Assembly: GCF_036662795.1 (NCBI RefSeq)
Contig: NZ_JBAFWZ010000005.1
Coordinates: 116,757-180,756, forward strand
DNA: 64,000 nt
From: Lysinibacillus_B sp036662795
Lineage (GTDB): Bacteria; Bacillota; Bacilli; Bacillales_A; Planococcaceae
Direction of reading: 5' to 3'
Below, piece by piece: positions 8,278 through 16,696 of the stretch (positions are counted from its first letter, which is position 1; every line of letters begins with the position of its first letter). The notes under the pieces are model-generated. The model saw only the letters and a list, made by a program, of their open reading frames with translations, made no database searches and had not been told where the DNA came from. The translations under genes and the position numbers were made by a program.

Positions 8278-9681
8278 TTATAATGTACAGATTATGTTAT
8301 ACAGTCGATGGATTCCTTCTTGTATTTCCTCGTTATTTAGATGCCCATAGCCTAAAATAATTCGATTCGAATGTTTTCCCTTTTCTATTGTATGATCCTC
8401 TACAGGGTAAACTTTAACACCAGCCTGCTCAATTTGCCTGAGTGCTTGATTTGTAAATGGGAAGTCTGGCAATTCAAGAATAAGATGTAAGCCTGTTGAA
8501 TAACCGATGATATTTGCCTTGTTCGAAAATGTTGTGCTAATACATTGAATTAGAAAATCTCTTCGTTTTTTATATACTTTTTTCATCTTTGTAATATGTC
8601 TTTCTAAAAGACCCTCTTCAATAAATCGAGCAAGAATAAGCTGATCTAAAGAAGGGGTGTGTAGATCTGAAAACCATTTCAGCCTTCTACATTTTTCAAT
8701 AAGAGCTGGAGGAAGAATGACATACCCTATTCTCAGAGCAGGGGATAAAATTTTGCTAAATGAACCAATGTACAGCACACGCTCTGGTTCTAACCCCTGC
8801 AGTGAACTAACGGGTGAACCTTCATAGCGAAACTCACTGTCATAATCATCCTCGACAAGATAACAGTTTGATTTTCTTGAATAATCAATCAATTGAATCC
8901 GTCTTTGAATCGGTAACGTACCTCCTATAGGGAACTGATGAGAGGGCGTAATGAAAATAAACTTCGGATCTTTGTTTTCTGGTAACAAAGATGTCTTCAT
9001 CCCAAATTCATCAACAGGAATAGGCAAAATGGAAGAACCAGTAGCTCTAAAAATCGTTTGAATATCATTCGTAATGGGATCTTCCATTGCTACCATATCA
9101 CCCTTGGATAGTAGTAATTTAGAAACGAGTGTTAAAGCTTGAGTGGCACCAGAAGTGATGACGATTTGGTCTGGATGGCAATTCACTCCTCTTGTTTTCA
9201 ATAAGTAACGTGATAGAACCGTTCGTAATTCTGGACGCCCTTCAGGAATATCATATCCGAACATCGTATTGGACGTATCGTTCCATACTGAATGAGCCAA
9301 TTTTGCCCAAGTTTTGCGAGGAAATAAATCTAGAGCTGGAATCCCTGATCGAAAGTTAATAAGCTGTTCCTCTTTGATGTTCTCTTCGTCAGCAGGATTC
9401 GTATGAAATAATGCTCTTTTTTTTGATTGCTTTAAAACAGCTCCTTCTGCAATAAATGTACCTGAGCCCGTTCGTGAAGTTAAAAAGCCTTCAGCGAGCA
9501 GTTGGTCATAAGCTTCTAAAATGACATTTCTGGACACTTTTAGCTGGGAAGATAGTTCTCGTGTCGACGGTAATTTTTCTCCAGATTGAAATTCTCCATT
9601 TAAAATGCGTTCACGTATTTGTCCGTAAATTTGCTTAATTAGCGGTATTTCTAAAGAGCGATCAATAGGTAGCCATAGCAT
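8278..9681 (-). CDS. MocR-family regulator (GntR helix-turn-helix fused to aminotransferase-like domain)
   Basis: 467-aa PLP-binding transcription factor. A GntR winged helix occupies residues ~10-80 (QIYGQIRERILNGEFQSG, LPSTRELSSQLKVSRN), followed by a fold-type I aminotransferase domain. The lysine expected to bind PLP is in YIGSFSKILSPALRIGY. MocR proteins sense a ligand through the PLP domain and usually control a divergent neighbouring gene. Here that neighbour is a proline dehydrogenase and transporter pair, so regulation of proline or a related amino acid is inferred. The short divergent gap holds palindromes that may be its operator. It does not look like a true aminotransferase because of the HTH fusion. 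Confidence 0.9.
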   Translation of the reverse strand: MLWLPIDRSLEIPLIKQIYGQIRERILNGEFQSGEKLPSTRELSSQLKVSRNVILEAYDQLLAEGFLTSRTGSGTFIAEGAVLKQSKKRALFHTNPADEENIKEEQLINFRSGIPALDLFPRKTWAKLAHSVWNDTSNTMFGYDIPEGRPELRTVLSRYLLKTRGVNCHPDQIVITSGATQALTLVSKLLLSKGDMVAMEDPITNDIQTIFRATGSSILPIPVDEFGMKTSLLPENKDPKFIFITPSHQFPIGGTLPIQRRIQLIDYSRKSNCYLVEDDYDSEFRYEGSPVSSLQGLEPERVLYIGSFSKILSPALRIGYVILPPALIEKCRRLKWFSDLHTPSLDQLILARFIEEGLLERHITKMKKVYKKRRDFLIQCISTTFSNKANIIGYSTGLHLILELPDFPFTNQALRQIEQAGVKVYPVEDHTIEKGKHSNRIILGYGHLNNEEIQEGIHRLYNIICTL

Positions 9682-9706
9682 ATGTACATCTCTCCTCCTC
9701 TAAAAT

Positions 9707-9750
9707 TGGTACCACAAAAAAATGGAATAAATGGCACTAATGTATACCAT
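9707..9750. promoter_or_regulatory. Candidate MocR operator in divergent promoter region
   Basis: TGGTACCA at 9707-9714 and ATGGCACTAATGTATACCAT at 9731-9750 are palindromic and share ATGGTA/TACCAT half-sites. They lie between the MocR gene and the divergent proline dehydrogenase gene, a usual place for MocR binding. Inferred from position and symmetry only. Confidence 0.5.
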
Positions 9751-9796
9751 TTTATCATGTTAAAGTGAACCTAAATAGAAAAGGAGATGTATAGAA

Positions 9797-10756
9797 ATGA
9801 AAAATCCAGAAACTCAATTCACTCAAGCATTGAAATCTGTTGCAAGAAATGAAAGCATCAAACATCACATAGAACAATCGCCAGAACTCTATCCCGTATT
9901 ATTAAAAGCGGCAAAGAGATATGTCGCTGGAGAAGAACGAAACGATGGGGTTATCCTTGCAAATGAACTGGTTTCAAGTGGCTATTCTGTTTCACTAGAA
10001 TATATAGGGGAAAATACGACAAGTTTAGAGGAATGCCAAAAAGCGAAAGAGGAATTTTTGAAGCTTATTGAAGAAATGGGCTCGATGTCTATGAGGCAAA
10101 CCGTTTCGCTCGATCTTTCTCATATTGGACTATCCTTGAATCGGGAAACAGCGTATCTTCATTTACTGGAAATAGCCAAGAAAGCACAGAATTATGGTAT
10201 CACTGTCATGATCAGTATGGAGGAATCGGCGAAAACCAACGATATTCTGTCGATTTATAAAAAAGCTACAGAGCAGTATCCTAACGTTGGAATAACTATA
10301 CAGGCCCATTCTAATCGATCCTCTAATGATATTCAGGAGCTCATTCATTATCCAGGGAAAATACGACTGGTCAAAGGGGCATATGAGGAACCATCTACTA
10401 TTGCGATAGCAAGATCAAAAGATTTAAATAATCGTTACCTCCAATTTGTAGAATACTTAATAGATGCGAATCATCCTATTTCCATTGCGACTCATGATGA
10501 ATCGATCCTACAAGAATTGGAGCATCGTCAATATTTGAAGCAACCTCAAGTGGAAATAGAAATGCTCTACGGCATACGCCAGGATTTAATAAAAGATTTA
10601 AAAAGGAAAGGCTATAACAGTAAAGTGTATTTGACGTATGGAACAGAGTGGTACTTGTATTTATGTCACCGAATTGCTGAATATCCTGAAAATCTTTTCC
10701 TTGCAATAACAGATATAATCAACCCGTCTTTCATAGAAAGTAGTAGGTCCTATTGA
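9797..10756 (+). CDS. Proline dehydrogenase (monofunctional PRODH)
   Basis: FAD-dependent oxidation of L-proline to pyrroline-5-carboxylate. The 319-aa protein fits the stand-alone Bacillus PRODH size. Family motifs are RLVKGAYEEPS (about residue 190), IATHDESIL, EIEMLYGIRQDL (compare EFQMLYGIR in PutA) and the C-terminal YGTEWYLYLCHRIAEYPEN, which corresponds to the substrate-binding RRLAERPEN helix with partly changed residues. No P5C dehydrogenase gene is nearby. The stop overlaps the start of the transporter gene by four bases, so the two are translationally coupled. RBS AAGGAG lies ten bases upstream. Because of the changed arginine region, a related substrate is possible. Confidence 0.82.
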   Translation: MKNPETQFTQALKSVARNESIKHHIEQSPELYPVLLKAAKRYVAGEERNDGVILANELVSSGYSVSLEYIGENTTSLEECQKAKEEFLKLIEEMGSMSMRQTVSLDLSHIGLSLNRETAYLHLLEIAKKAQNYGITVMISMEESAKTNDILSIYKKATEQYPNVGITIQAHSNRSSNDIQELIHYPGKIRLVKGAYEEPSTIAIARSKDLNNRYLQFVEYLIDANHPISIATHDESILQELEHRQYLKQPQVEIEMLYGIRQDLIKDLKRKGYNSKVYLTYGTEWYLYLCHRIAEYPENLFLAITDIINPSFIESSRSY

Positions 10757-11655
10757 ATGAACAATTAGTAGCGAGCTTTAAAATCGTTTTGGCCATGATT
10801 ATTGTAGGTAGTTCTGTTGTAGTGGGAAAATTGATTGTTCAAAGTTTCCCTGTGTTTTTAGCTTCAGAACTAAGATTTCTTGTCGCAGCAGTGATTTTGG
10901 TGCCATTACTCTTAAAGCTGGAAGGCTTTCCGTCTGTTAGCATGAAGGATTTGTGTATTTTGATTTTACAAGCAATTTGTGGCCTATTTTTGTTTAGTAT
11001 TTTTATGCTGTATGGTCTGGAACTCACAACAGCTATTGACGCTGGAATAATAACAAGTATTCTTCCAGCTGTGATAGGGGCTCTTGCTCTCCTTTTTCTA
11101 AAAGAAAAATTAACGAAAAGGGTAGGAATCGGCATTTTTTTAGCTGTAGTAGGGGTAATGGTGATAAATGGTAGTGGAGATTTTTCCATCATTACTCATG
11201 ATTCCTACTCAATGGTAGGGAATCTCCTTATTTTAGGTGCTGTAATTTGTGAGGCGTTATTTATTATATTAGGGAAATTTGTGTCACAACGAGTTAGTCC
11301 ACTTGCACTTTCTACATTTGTTAGTGTTTTAGGTGCGATCTTATTTTTACCTTTTTCTCTTTACGAAGGCTATCATTTTAAATTTGATGAAGTAACATTT
11401 GGAGAATGGGGACTTATATTGTATTCCGGTATAGTGGTCACAGTTATTGCCTTTATTATGATGTATCAGGGAGTTTCAAAAGTACCAGCAAGTAAAGTAG
11501 GGGTTTTGACAGGTGTTTTACCAATTAGCAGCATTATTCTATCTGTAGTTATCTTAGGTGAAGTCCTTTCGTTTTACCATATTATAGGCACAATATTAGT
11601 GTTAGTGGCTATTTTTATAATGGCGAAAAGACCAGAACGAAGAGCAGGCTATTAG
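10753..11655 (+). CDS. EamA-family (DMT superfamily) membrane transporter
   Basis: 300-aa integral membrane protein with about ten predicted helices formed by two EamA repeats. The second repeat starts near residue 150. Typical pieces are SSVVVGKLIVQSFPVFLASELRF and ASKVGVLTGVLPISS near the C-terminus. Such carriers usually export amino acids or metabolites; the substrate cannot be read from sequence. It starts with TTG inside the TTGA overlap with the PRODH stop, so it is co-expressed with PRODH and probably under the divergent MocR regulator. Export or uptake of proline or a related compound is inferred. Confidence 0.85.
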   Translation: MNEQLVASFKIVLAMIIVGSSVVVGKLIVQSFPVFLASELRFLVAAVILVPLLLKLEGFPSVSMKDLCILILQAICGLFLFSIFMLYGLELTTAIDAGIITSILPAVIGALALLFLKEKLTKRVGIGIFLAVVGVMVINGSGDFSIITHDSYSMVGNLLILGAVICEALFIILGKFVSQRVSPLALSTFVSVLGAILFLPFSLYEGYHFKFDEVTFGEWGLILYSGIVVTVIAFIMMYQGVSKVPASKVGVLTGVLPISSIILSVVILGEVLSFYHIIGTILVLVAIFIMAKRPERRAGY

Positions 11656-11748
11656 CTCCAGTTCAAGTATAAAAAAGTTTCAATTCGTGCGTATAAAATT
11701 TAATTATTTCCGCATGCTAATTCAAACTGAATATTGAAGAATAAAGAG

Positions 11749-11785
11749 AAGATTCCAGCTGTCAAAAAACCGCTGCAATCTTTTT
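11749..11785 (+). terminator. Intrinsic terminator after the PRODH-EamA operon
   Basis: Stem AAGATTCCAGC / GCTGCAATCTT with one mismatch, followed by TTTTT. It lies about 95 bases after the transporter stop. Confidence 0.7.
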
Positions 11786-11825
11786 CTTATTTTTAGAGGT
11801 ATTTTCTTTAATGAACCAAATTATA

Positions 11826-11890
11826 GTTCATCACCATAAGTCGGAGTTGCTATAAATACACCGTACACTAAACTCTACGTTACACGTGCT
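11826..11890 (+). repeat. Dispersed repeat family B, copy 1
   Basis: The stretch beginning GTTCATCACCATAAGTCG and continuing TTGCTATA matches, on the opposite strand, bases around 51862-51897. Weaker similarity (CACTA, TACG, ACGTGC) continues to about 11890. It is non-coding in both places. Confidence 0.6.
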
Positions 11891-11962
11891 AAAATTGCAT
11901 AAAATAATTTTGAATAAACCATTTTGCTAAATGTTAATCCTCATTAATTATCCATTAAGAAA

Positions 11963-12048
11963 TATTGCTCCTGCGGTGGTCGCATCATCATGTCACCATC
12001 CTCGTCGCAAAGGAACCGTCTCAAAATGCCTTTTCAGACGGTCCCTTT
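11963..12048 (+). repeat. Dispersed repeat family C, copy 1, ending in a terminator-like hairpin
   Basis: Begins ATATTGCTCCTGCGGTGGTCG and ends in the hairpin AAAGGAACCGTCTCAAAA / TTTTCAGACGGTCCCTTT (12009-12048, two mismatches). The copy at 14533-14620 has the same beginning and the same CTTTTCAGA..GGTCCTT end but a broken stem. The hairpin followed by TTTG could also end transcription. Confidence 0.6.
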
Positions 12049-12232
12049 GTTGATTAGAGTGGAGCCAGCGTGAGTGCATCTGTCGGCTACGCCTTTCGAT
12101 GCAGAAATAATCGGTTCCTTTCACTGGGGAACAGATTATTTTCCTTGGAGATTAGCGTCTAGAGAAGAACGAAGGCTAGAATCGCCACGTCGTGTGACAA
12201 TTTATCTGCGCAAAACATCTGTTGAAATCAAC
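12049..12232. repeat. Dispersed palindromic element, family A copy 2 (184 bp)
   Basis: Bounded by GTTGATT and AATCAAC and sharing internal blocks with copy 1: CTGTCGGCTACGCCTTTCG, GATTAGCGTC, ACGAAGGCTA and TGTGACAAT. It abuts the family C repeat. With the family B piece, it accounts for most of the 706-base gap before the MHYT gene. A 72-codon reading frame across it has no ribosome binding site and is not a gene. Confidence 0.75.
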
Positions 12233-12361
12233 ATCTATTTATGGATAAAAGTTCAAAATATTACATTGTTATATTATTTTATCATAATATAATAAATAAA
12301 ATGACAAATACTGTTCTAAACATGGTATTATTTTGGTAAAAATGTAATAGGGGTTGAAAAT

Positions 12362-14380
12362 TTGCACTTTAATGGTATTGTTCCTGATGAATTTCAGCAG
12401 CTCCTCGGAGATTATGATATAAATCTGGTCATTTTATCCATCGCCTTTGCATGTATTGCTTCATATACGGCTCTAGCACTTAATGAACGATCAAAAAACA
12501 ATAGCTTTTTGAGTCGATATTTTTGGTTTTCACTCTCCTCAGTAGCAATGGGCTTTGGTATTTGGTCTATGCACTATATGGGGATGTTTTCATATTCGCT
12601 GCCAGTTGAAATTCATTATAATTTAATATTGACAATTTTATCTATTTTTCCAGCAATGCTCGCGTCCTTCATCGCTTTTTATATTATTAATTCGGTAAGG
12701 TTGACATTAAAGTCAGCAGCTTTGATGAGTGTATTAACGGGATTAGGCGTATTTGGCATGCATATGATCGGTATGGCTTCTATGAGACTGGACGCTCTTT
12801 ATGTACATAATCATGCTGGTCTATTATTGTCCATACTTTCTTCATCCGTTGGGTTTTTTATATTATCCAGTTTTCATAAATACTTACATAAAATATATAC
12901 CCGATTCGCGTTAGCGTTAGTAATAGGGCTTTCTGTATCGGCTACTCACTATATAGCCATGCTATCTGTCACGTTTTATGTACCATTTTCAACTAGGATA
13001 AATGATTATACAATACCTTTGGAAAATCGCTATGTATGGGCGATTAGTTTAACAACGGTGTTACTCCTTATTGTTTTCTTTTTAATGTGCTGGTCTATTA
13101 TAGATCGTTATATAGAGACGAAATCAAGGAGTCTAGATACATTAACGAAATTACCAAACTCCGTTCAATTTGAGGATAACATAAAGAAAAAAGATTATTC
13201 TCAAATAGCGATATGGCATATTGAGGATCTATCAAAAATTAATAGAACCTATGGCTATCATATTGGAGATCATTACATACAACAAATTAGTACTATTTTA
13301 AAGAATGGGCAGGCTAGAGATGAACTGTATCGAATCGATAATAATCGGTTTGTTTTTTTGTCGAGCCAGCTCGGAAGTCTTTTTGAACTAAGAATGAAAT
13401 CGATTGCTACTAGCTTAGAACGGCCGATTGAAATGAAAAACGAGTGGCATGTTCCAGCGGCTGTCTGTGCATTAGCAAAAGCAAGCGAAACGAAGGATGG
13501 AAAGGAATTATTTAAAAGGGCAAAGGCCATTTTGCGTTCGTCATCCATTGACTATGATCGAAAAATAATCATTTATAATCCGAGTGAGCATAGCACGAGC
13601 ATTGAAGAGGAATTATTAGTAGATATTCAACGGGCAATGGAAGACAATGAGCTGTTTCTAGTGTATCAGCCAAAGATTTCAAGTAGAGAAAATCGATTAG
13701 TGGGTGTAGAGGCACTTTTGCGATGGGAGCATCCTAAGCATGGTTTTTTGAGTCCTGCTATTTTCATACCTATTTTAGAGAGAAACGGATTGATGGGGCC
13801 TGTTACCGATTGGATTATTGAACAGGTGTGTAAGCAGATTGCCAAGTGGAAGGATACTAGATTTGCTTTTCATCAAGTATCAGTAAATATACCGGGAAGC
13901 TATGTAACCTCACCACAGCTACTTTTTATGCTAAATAGTTTAGTTGAGAAATACAGCATCTGTCCTAAGCAGCTTGAGCTTGAAATTACAGAAACGAGCT
14001 TTGTGAAAAATTTAGAGCAGGCGATGAGAGCGGTAGGGGAGTTTCGCGAAAAGGGATATTCTGTAGCCCTAGATGATTTTGGAACAGGCCTATCCTCGCT
14101 TTCTTACTTGCGTCAAATGTCAATTAATACGCTGAAAATTGATAAAGCATTTATCGATGAGGTTGTGCATTCTGAAAAAGACGAGGCGATTTTGCGAGCT
14201 ATAATTTCGTTAGGACAATCCTTGCATTTAAGAATCGTCGTAGAGGGTGTTGAAACGGTTGAACAGGTGAATTTAATTAATCAACTATGCGAGCATCCGA
14301 TTATACAAGGCTATTACTTTGCAAAGCCGATGAGAGTAGCTGAATTAGAGCAACACTATTCATTGGAGAAGGTTAGGTAG
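12362..14380 (+). CDS. MHYT-GGDEF-EAL membrane protein, probable c-di-GMP phosphodiesterase
   Basis: 672 aa. Residues 1-240 form a seven-helix MHYT sensor with three metal-site-like motifs, MHYMGMF, MHMIGMA and THYIAML. These have been proposed to bind copper and sense O2, CO or NO. Residues ~255-410 are a degenerate GGDEF domain: RIDNNRFVF replaces the active GGDEF signature. Residues ~425-665 are a full EAL domain with VEALLRWEHP, ELEITETSF, DDFGTGLSSL, LKIDKAFID and VVEGVET. The pattern predicts hydrolysis, not synthesis, of c-di-GMP. The start is TTG, eight bases after GGGG; it is the weakest point of the call. It stands alone. Confidence 0.9.
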   Translation: MHFNGIVPDEFQQLLGDYDINLVILSIAFACIASYTALALNERSKNNSFLSRYFWFSLSSVAMGFGIWSMHYMGMFSYSLPVEIHYNLILTILSIFPAMLASFIAFYIINSVRLTLKSAALMSVLTGLGVFGMHMIGMASMRLDALYVHNHAGLLLSILSSSVGFFILSSFHKYLHKIYTRFALALVIGLSVSATHYIAMLSVTFYVPFSTRINDYTIPLENRYVWAISLTTVLLLIVFFLMCWSIIDRYIETKSRSLDTLTKLPNSVQFEDNIKKKDYSQIAIWHIEDLSKINRTYGYHIGDHYIQQISTILKNGQARDELYRIDNNRFVFLSSQLGSLFELRMKSIATSLERPIEMKNEWHVPAAVCALAKASETKDGKELFKRAKAILRSSSIDYDRKIIIYNPSEHSTSIEEELLVDIQRAMEDNELFLVYQPKISSRENRLVGVEALLRWEHPKHGFLSPAIFIPILERNGLMGPVTDWIIEQVCKQIAKWKDTRFAFHQVSVNIPGSYVTSPQLLFMLNSLVEKYSICPKQLELEITETSFVKNLEQAMRAVGEFREKGYSVALDDFGTGLSSLSYLRQMSINTLKIDKAFIDEVVHSEKDEAILRAIISLGQSLHLRIVVEGVETVEQVNLINQLCEHPIIQGYYFAKPMRVAELEQHYSLEKVR

Positions 14381-14442
14381 CTATGAATAAGGCATAACTA
14401 CACCTCGAGGGTTAGTCGCATAATTCAACACTATAAAAAATT

Positions 14443-14470
14443 CCCCCCTTCATTTATTAAAAAGGGGGGA
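14443..14470 (-). terminator. Intrinsic terminator downstream of the TPR regulator and peptide gene
   Basis: Stem CCCCCCTT / AAGGGGGG. Read on the minus strand it is followed by AATTTTTT, so it ends transcripts coming from the TPR regulator and peptide gene. On the plus strand the U-run is poor. Confidence 0.7.
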
Positions 14471-14532
14471 TTAATAATTGAGCAGGATGTGACTGGAAAG
14501 TAAAACCTTTCAGAGCACTCCCTTCAACTAGA

Positions 14533-14620
14533 AAATATTGCTCCTCCGATGGTCGAATAATAATGCTACGATTCTAATCTCATAATGTCTTTTCAGAAGG
14601 GTCCTTCGTTATTGAAGGTA
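14533..14620 (+). repeat. Dispersed repeat family C, copy 2
   Basis: ATATTGCTCCTCCGATGGTCG and the later CTTTTCAGAAGGGTCCTT match copy 1 at 11963-12048. The element overlaps the last codons of the small peptide gene on the other strand, so the peptide C-terminus may be repeat-derived. Confidence 0.55.
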
Positions 14621-14726
14621 TTTCATCGACATTAGAAAGTTCAACAGTGGATAAATTACTCATTAAATAATCTCCAAAGAAAACAACACTGCCAACGATA
14701 AACATAGTGAAAATAAATTTTTTCAT
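14580..14726 (-). CDS. Candidate 48-aa exported signalling peptide precursor
   Basis: Small gene whose ATG overlaps the last base of the regulator stop codon (TAATG). A GGGAGG ribosome binding site lies inside the regulator's final codons. The product begins MKKFIFTMFIVGSVVFFG, a positively charged start and hydrophobic core like a Sec signal, and ends NVDEIPSITKDPSEKTL. Size, export signal and position immediately after an XRE-TPR regulator match the arrangement of NprX after NprR, PapR after PlcR and Phr after Rap. The mature peptide is expected near the C-terminus but cannot be named. Doubt: the last residues fall in a dispersed repeat. It is not homologous to a known peptide as far as I can see. 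Confidence 0.6.
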   Translation of the reverse strand: MKKFIFTMFIVGSVVFFGDYLMSNLSTVELSNVDEIPSITKDPSEKTL

Positions 14727-16015
14727 TAAAGATCCTCCCAGCTGATTATACTTTTATCTTTAAAAATATACTGATTTGCTTCCGAATAATATTGAGCAGA
14801 AAGTTTATATTTTTTTTGGCTAAAATACCACTCTGCTAACGCAATGCTATATTTATTAGCATAATAATAATTTTGCGTTTCGAAGAAGTATTTAATCGCA
14901 TTTTCAGCGGCGAATATCGATGAGTCATCAGCCTGGTAAAGTGATTTATAAAAAGTGAAGTGATGCTCATACGAAATGAGGCTTTCATCGACTAAATCGT
15001 TTAACAATTGTAGTCCTTCATTACACCATTTAATAATTAACTTCGTATTTTTCATTTTGGAATATTCAATAACCAAGCCTAAGATGGTGATGAGTTTACT
15101 CTTTCCATTTTTATATTCTAAACTCTTATAAAAATGGCGGATTCCCTCCTCTCTGTTACCCATTGAAATAGATAATGAGCCGAGGTTGTGATGAATAATG
15201 CCAAAATGGTCATCACCTAAGTTGAACTTTTCACTAATTTCCTTTGCTTTTAAATAGTGGTTCAATGCTTCATTGAAATGACCGTTTTTTTTATAAGTGA
15301 TACCTATTAATAAGTGGCAGTCTATCACCCTATCCATGCAAAAGTGGTCCTTAAAATAATCTAAAGCTTTATTTAAATAATGGACGGATATTGTAGTTTG
15401 ATCATTGGTAATATAGGTTAGGGCAATCATATAGTTCAATTCTGCTTGTTCCCAATCCTCTAGTTTAAGATCTATAGATTGGGCCTGCTCGAAATAATGA
15501 ATCGCTTCTTTGTAATTTGAAATTAAGTAAGAGTAGATTGCGTTGTTTATAGAGAGTAAGTAAATTTGTTGTGGATTGAAGTTGCTGCTTAAACCATTTA
15601 AGTATTGTAATTCTAGTTTTATCTCTGTGAAATCTTCACCGATTATTAAACGGAGTCTTAATAAAACAAGTAAATACGTATAATACAATGCTTGGCTTTC
15701 AAATAAGTAGTTTATATTTTGTAATTCCTCTAATCTTTGTTGTGTTGTTAATTTATTTTTATTTATAATAACATCCTTGTATATACTGTTTAAATATTCA
15801 GAAAAAGAAGCGTCTTCCTCGAAAGTGCTCTTTCTAATCTTGCTTATATCTAAATTCAATTTCTTTAATAATAATAAAACGATCTCCTCACTCGGAATAA
15901 TAATTTCCTGTTCTATCCTGGATAAGTAGGAAGAGGTACAAATGCCTTTAGCTAATACGACCTGTTTCATGCCTTGTCTCATTCTTTCGTTTTTTATAAT
16001 ATGTCCCACTTTCAT
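14726..16015 (-). CDS. XRE helix-turn-helix / TPR regulator (NprR/PlcR-like architecture)
   Basis: 429 aa. Residues ~5-60 are an XRE HTH (IIKNERMRQGMKQVVLAKG, TSSYLSRIEQ). The rest is a run of TPR-like helices, for example AIHYFEQAQSIDL, ALDYFKDHF, ALNHYLKAKEISEKF, HFYKSLEYKN and YKLSAQYYSEANQY. The size is close to NprR (about 420 aa) and larger than PlcR. Proteins of this RRNPP class bind imported peptides in the TPR groove. The overlapping downstream peptide gene supports this role. The gene is divergent from the YvrJ/sigma operon across a 440-base AT-rich gap, a probable target. Direct homology to NprR is inferred from architecture only. Confidence 0.8.
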   Translation of the reverse strand: MKVGHIIKNERMRQGMKQVVLAKGICTSSYLSRIEQEIIIPSEEIVLLLLKKLNLDISKIRKSTFEEDASFSEYLNSIYKDVIINKNKLTTQQRLEELQNINYLFESQALYYTYLLVLLRLRLIIGEDFTEIKLELQYLNGLSSNFNPQQIYLLSINNAIYSYLISNYKEAIHYFEQAQSIDLKLEDWEQAELNYMIALTYITNDQTTISVHYLNKALDYFKDHFCMDRVIDCHLLIGITYKKNGHFNEALNHYLKAKEISEKFNLGDDHFGIIHHNLGSLSISMGNREEGIRHFYKSLEYKNGKSKLITILGLVIEYSKMKNTKLIIKWCNEGLQLLNDLVDESLISYEHHFTFYKSLYQADDSSIFAAENAIKYFFETQNYYYANKYSIALAEWYFSQKKYKLSAQYYSEANQYIFKDKSIISWEDL

Positions 16016-16235
16016 GCTCTATCCTACTTTCTATAATATATTATGGGCTTGGATTAAATAGAATTAAAAAAAGATGTTCAAATTTGTAATAAAAATTATG
16101 TTTTTTAGATAATTATACATCTAATTACACAACTTCTTTCTATTAATTTATCCTTTTTCAGATGTTAACATTAACTTATAATAGCCTCTTGTCCAATGGT
16201 TTCGACGAAGATAGTAGTGCAGCAGGCGTGTACTT

Positions 16236-16337
16236 CCTAATTTGATGTAATCGCTATAGTTTAAACCCGCATCTACTATTATATATATTTCTAATCAATA
16301 AAATATTCATAGTAGACAATAGCGAACAACGTACAAA
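16236..16337. repeat. Imperfect inverted repeat in the divergent regulator/sigma intergenic region
   Basis: Arms include TCGCTAT (16251-16257) with ATAGCGA (16319-16325) and TCTACTAT (16272-16279) with ATAGTAGA (16309-16316). Outer arms are CTAATTTG and CAAATTACG. The left arm has about ten extra bases. It is the only marked structure in the 440-base gene-free stretch 16016-16459 and could be a regulator binding region or an RNA hairpin. Confidence 0.55.
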
Positions 16338-16459
16338 TTACGCCTTTAGCTATTTTACTAAATCTGAAAATGTGGCATTTTATTGACAAATATAGTTGTA
16401 ATTTTTTGTGGAAAATCCCTTTAATATTTAAAGACATAACGAAAAGAAAGGAGGGGATT

Positions 16460-16645
16460 ATGTTGGAGCAAATAGTTCAAGCAATATCAACAGTGGGATT
16501 TCCAATTATCGCATTCCTATTAATTTTTTGGAAGTTTGATAAGTCTTTAGGAATCTTAATCGTAGCTGTGAACAGTAATACACAAGCTGTTCAACTATTA
16601 TTACAAAAAGAAGGAATGGGATTAAATGAAATCACTAAAAAGTAG
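16460..16645 (+). CDS. YvrJ-family small membrane protein
   Basis: 61 aa from the ATG at 16460, chosen because AAGGAGG lies five bases upstream; the frame stays open 30 codons further up but with no ribosome binding site. The sequence MLEQIVQAISTVGFPIIAFLLIFWKFDKS has one membrane helix with the VGFPI motif remembered from YvrJ proteins. The rest is a short amphipathic tail (QAVQLLLQKEG). Small proteins of this family occur beside SigO-type sigma factors and in phage or holin-like settings. Its function is unknown; it may be a membrane partner of the sigma system that follows 50 bases downstream. Confidence 0.65.
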   Translation: MLEQIVQAISTVGFPIIAFLLIFWKFDKSLGILIVAVNSNTQAVQLLLQKEGMGLNEITKK

Positions 16646-16696
16646 GTTTTTTTTGAAATAAAATAGAACGTACGCTCTAAATTAAGGGGTGCTGTG

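Noticed and set aside
12074..12292. 72-codon open frame before the MHYT gene
   Set aside because: It lies in a family A repeat and has no ribosome binding site.
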